Source: Zoopage sp. CT-All
Lineage: Eukaryota; Zoopagomycota; Zoopagomycetes; Zoopagales; Zoopagaceae
Direction of reading: 5' to 3'
Length of the DNA: 24,840 nucleotides
Assembly (NCBI GenBank): GCA_004114245.1
Contig: QZWS01000118.1
Location: 1-24,840 of the forward strand
The notes under the pieces are model-generated. The model did not search any database, was not told the origin of the DNA, and saw nothing but the letters and a program-made list of their open reading frames with translations. This document shows, one piece after another, positions 23,322-24,840 of this stretch. The first letter of the stretch is position 1. Every line of letters starts with the position of its first letter. A program made the position numbers and the translations under genes.

Positions 23322-23340
23322 GCGCTTGACGCTCAAGCGC
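23322..23340. repeat. Perfect inverted repeat, 8-bp arms, 3-nt loop
   Basis: GCGCTTGA (23322-23329), loop CGC, then TCAAGCGC (23333-23340). It lies in non-coding DNA about 920 nt upstream of the oxidase start. It could be a dyad binding site, a hairpin, or chance. Confidence 0.7.
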
Positions 23341-23610
23341 ACCGTGCCTCTCCTCCCCTTTTTTCAGCTCTTGCCTTTCTTCAAGAGCATGAAGTGTTGG
23401 CGCGAATCTCGTAAATGTACCCCGATCGTCAGAACCTACCCGTTCCTTTGTACACTAATTTAGCAGACGACGCGGGAGCACTTACAAATGAACCTTGGAC
23501 CTTTTTTCTGTCGATCTCATTGAGCTCATAGACGCTAGTTTTAGACTGCAGAAGGCCCAGATCTTCAGCGTGTCTGCACGCGTGCTGCAATCCTCGAGTA
23601 GCCCCTCATA

Positions 23611-23618
23611 CTTTTATA
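23611..23618 (-). promoter_or_regulatory. TATA-like element on the minus strand
   Basis: Reads TATAAAAG on the minus strand, a close TATA-box match, about 1.58 kb upstream of the proposed RasGEF ATG. It could drive a long-leader RasGEF transcript or a non-coding RNA. Confidence 0.3.
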
Positions 23619-24258
23619 CCCCTGTCTGCTCATCTCGCATGTTCCATTGTGGTGGGGGGGGGGAGAGAAAAGCTAATGATGATTTTATTTGCCACGGTTC
23701 TCTGGCTGAGCTTTATAGTCATCTTCGGCAATCACCAAGGCTGTCATTATTAAAAACAAGGAGGTTCTGCCAGGCAGGAAACAAATGGAGACATGCCGTC
23801 GAGAACCGTGTTTTTGCACGGGTTACGACCGAAAGGAGCAAGTTCAAGGCAGAAGGGCACACATACGGTATAGGTTCAAGGGAGGAAACAAGGGGGACCG
23901 CGGACACTCACTACGGAAATAGAGCTAGCCGCTTGACCCCGTGGCCCACGTCCAAAAGTCCTCGACAGCGTTTGTCTCCTGCCTAACGATCGCAACAGTA
24001 CTAGCCCTCGCACTGCCAGACAAAAGACCACTTTACACCCTTCTTGCCTCTGCTCTCGCCTTTGAACCCCCTCCAACAGTTTGTTCATTGCTCTGCTCAT
24101 TGAATTCTCCGTTGTTCATTCAGTTCCATTCAGTCACTCAACTACCGCCCACCACGGCAACAACAGCAAGCTATTGAGCTTTTTCTCATTTTTTTCCGAG
24201 GCCCGGGCGCTCTTTGTAGAGACAGGCACTTTCGTTGGAGAACAAACTCATAACGCCA

Positions 24259-24840
24259 ATGAACCGGCGGCAGCAGCAGCAATATGACCATGGTGGCACG
24301 GACCTACATCGCCTCCAACCTCTGAGCAAATCGCAGCGTGGAATGGGCTTGGAGCAGATTGACGATGAGGCCAAGGAGCACATTTCATGGCATCAGCGGA
24401 TCAGCATCTGGATGATCAATGAAGGCAAGTCCTTTTTTTATCTTTTTTTGCTGCTGTTCTCTTGGTCCTCTTCGGATTCCATGAGAGCGTGAAGAAGCTT
24501 CAGCGCGTCCCAGGGTCCTATTGTTTCAGTCGAATTGGCCAATCGAAGCTCTCAAAAAAAAAGTCTTTCACCCCTTGATCGCACCGCACACCGCGCTAAC
24601 ACCGCCATCCTCTGTGCTCCTCCGCTTGCAGGCAGCCGCGTCATCTTCCTTGGCCTGTGGATCCTGGTCCATGTCGGCCTCTTTGGCCTCGCCTTCTTCA
24701 ACTATCACTACTCGGACAACTTTGAGATTGCTCGGTCCAAGCTCGGGATCACCCTACCCGTTGCGCGAGGCGCCGCCTTGGTCCTCCATGTCGACTCGGG
24801 TATGATCCTCTTTCCTGTGTGCAGAACACTCATTTCCTGG
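24259..24840 (+). CDS. NOX: NADPH oxidase catalytic subunit (NoxB-like), 5' part only
   Basis: Start of a gp91phox-family flavocytochrome that passes electrons from NADPH through FAD and two haems across a membrane to O2, making superoxide. Exon 1 (24259-24424) and exon 2 (24632 to the window end) give the first 125 residues. A hydrophilic N terminus of about 55 aa (MNRRQQQQYDHGG) leads to WMINEGSRVIF, matching the family's xNEG sequence at the start of the first transmembrane helix (about 58-78). Then come FFNYHYSDNFEIARSKLG and ARGAALVLHVDSGMILFPVCRTLISW, the conserved second-helix segment, closer in wording to fungal NoxB than NoxA from memory. The haem-ligand His, FAD and NADPH domains lie beyond the window. 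The first intron has a GC donor (GCAAGT at 24425). ATG 24259 is the first ATG in the frame after an in-frame TAG. Confidence 0.9.

Larger units (their letters stand above)
22029..24258. promoter_or_regulatory. Divergent intergenic region between RasGEF and NOX
   Basis: A 2.2-kb gene-free stretch. On the RasGEF side there is a probable 5'-UTR intron (minus-strand donor GTACGT at 22385, acceptor CGTAG ending about 22073) with a long GA/CT repeat right beside the donor. Further along are a TATAAAAG element on the minus strand (23611-23618), a perfect 8-bp-arm inverted repeat (23322-23340) and a run of ten or more G near 23651-23662. Many open frames exist but none has recognisable domains or convincing composition. 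Confidence 0.5.

Noticed and set aside
23097-23986. Plus-strand frames of 105 and 163 codons upstream of the oxidase
   Set aside because: No recognisable motif, mixed composition and no splice links to the oxidase frame, which has an in-frame TAG shortly before its ATG.

Overview
This window is nuclear DNA from a filamentous fungus. The genes carry many short introns (mostly about 80-260 nt, GT..AG with short polypyrimidine tracts), the leaders are long and CT-rich, and the set includes lipin, a G-protein gamma subunit, a Ras exchange factor and a NoxB-like oxidase. Intron density and domain style suggest an early-diverging lineage such as Mortierellomycota/Mucoromycota, but that is inference and no phylogenetic marker was compared. 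I see no rRNA, tRNA, CRISPR array or transposon.

Layout. (1) 74-533 (+): small Cys-rich protein with two CxxC pairs, a start codon split by an intron and an apparent one-base frameshift. (2) 750-5753 (-): phosphatidate phosphatase PAH1/lipin, 11 exons, 1323 aa. (3) 6127-8448 (-): cytosolic phenylalanyl-tRNA synthetase alpha subunit, 8 exons, 515 aa. (4) 9489-11293 (+): mitochondrial carnitine/acylcarnitine carrier, 5 exons, 305 aa, divergent from (3) across a 1.04-kb intergenic region. (5) 12906-14166 (+): heterotrimeric G-protein gamma subunit, 73 aa, with a 1039-nt intron and a probable leader intron. (6) 14702-22028 (-): very large RasGEF, about 2081 aa, with an N-terminal RasGEF_N module, a linker of roughly 900 aa and a C-terminal CDC25 domain interrupted by low-complexity insertions. 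(7) 24259-24840 and beyond (+): start of a NoxB-like NADPH oxidase, cut by the window edge, whose first intron is GC-AG.

Exon models for genes 2-6 were built by hand from splice signals, reading phase and family conservation. Each sums to an exact multiple of three, which is good internal support, but no transcript evidence was available.

Functionally, genes 2-4 are housekeeping and lipid metabolism: lipin makes diacylglycerol from phosphatidate, the carrier brings acylcarnitines into mitochondria, and PheRS serves translation. Genes 5-7 (G gamma, RasGEF, NADPH oxidase) are all signalling or reactive-oxygen components lying next to each other. Whether that is more than chance is open.

No wholly new system is evident. 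The most unusual items are the RasGEF with a split catalytic domain, the frameshifted Cys-rich gene, the potential G-quadruplex minisatellite in the PAH1 leader, the long ORF-bearing intron in the G gamma gene, and the GC-AG intron of the oxidase.
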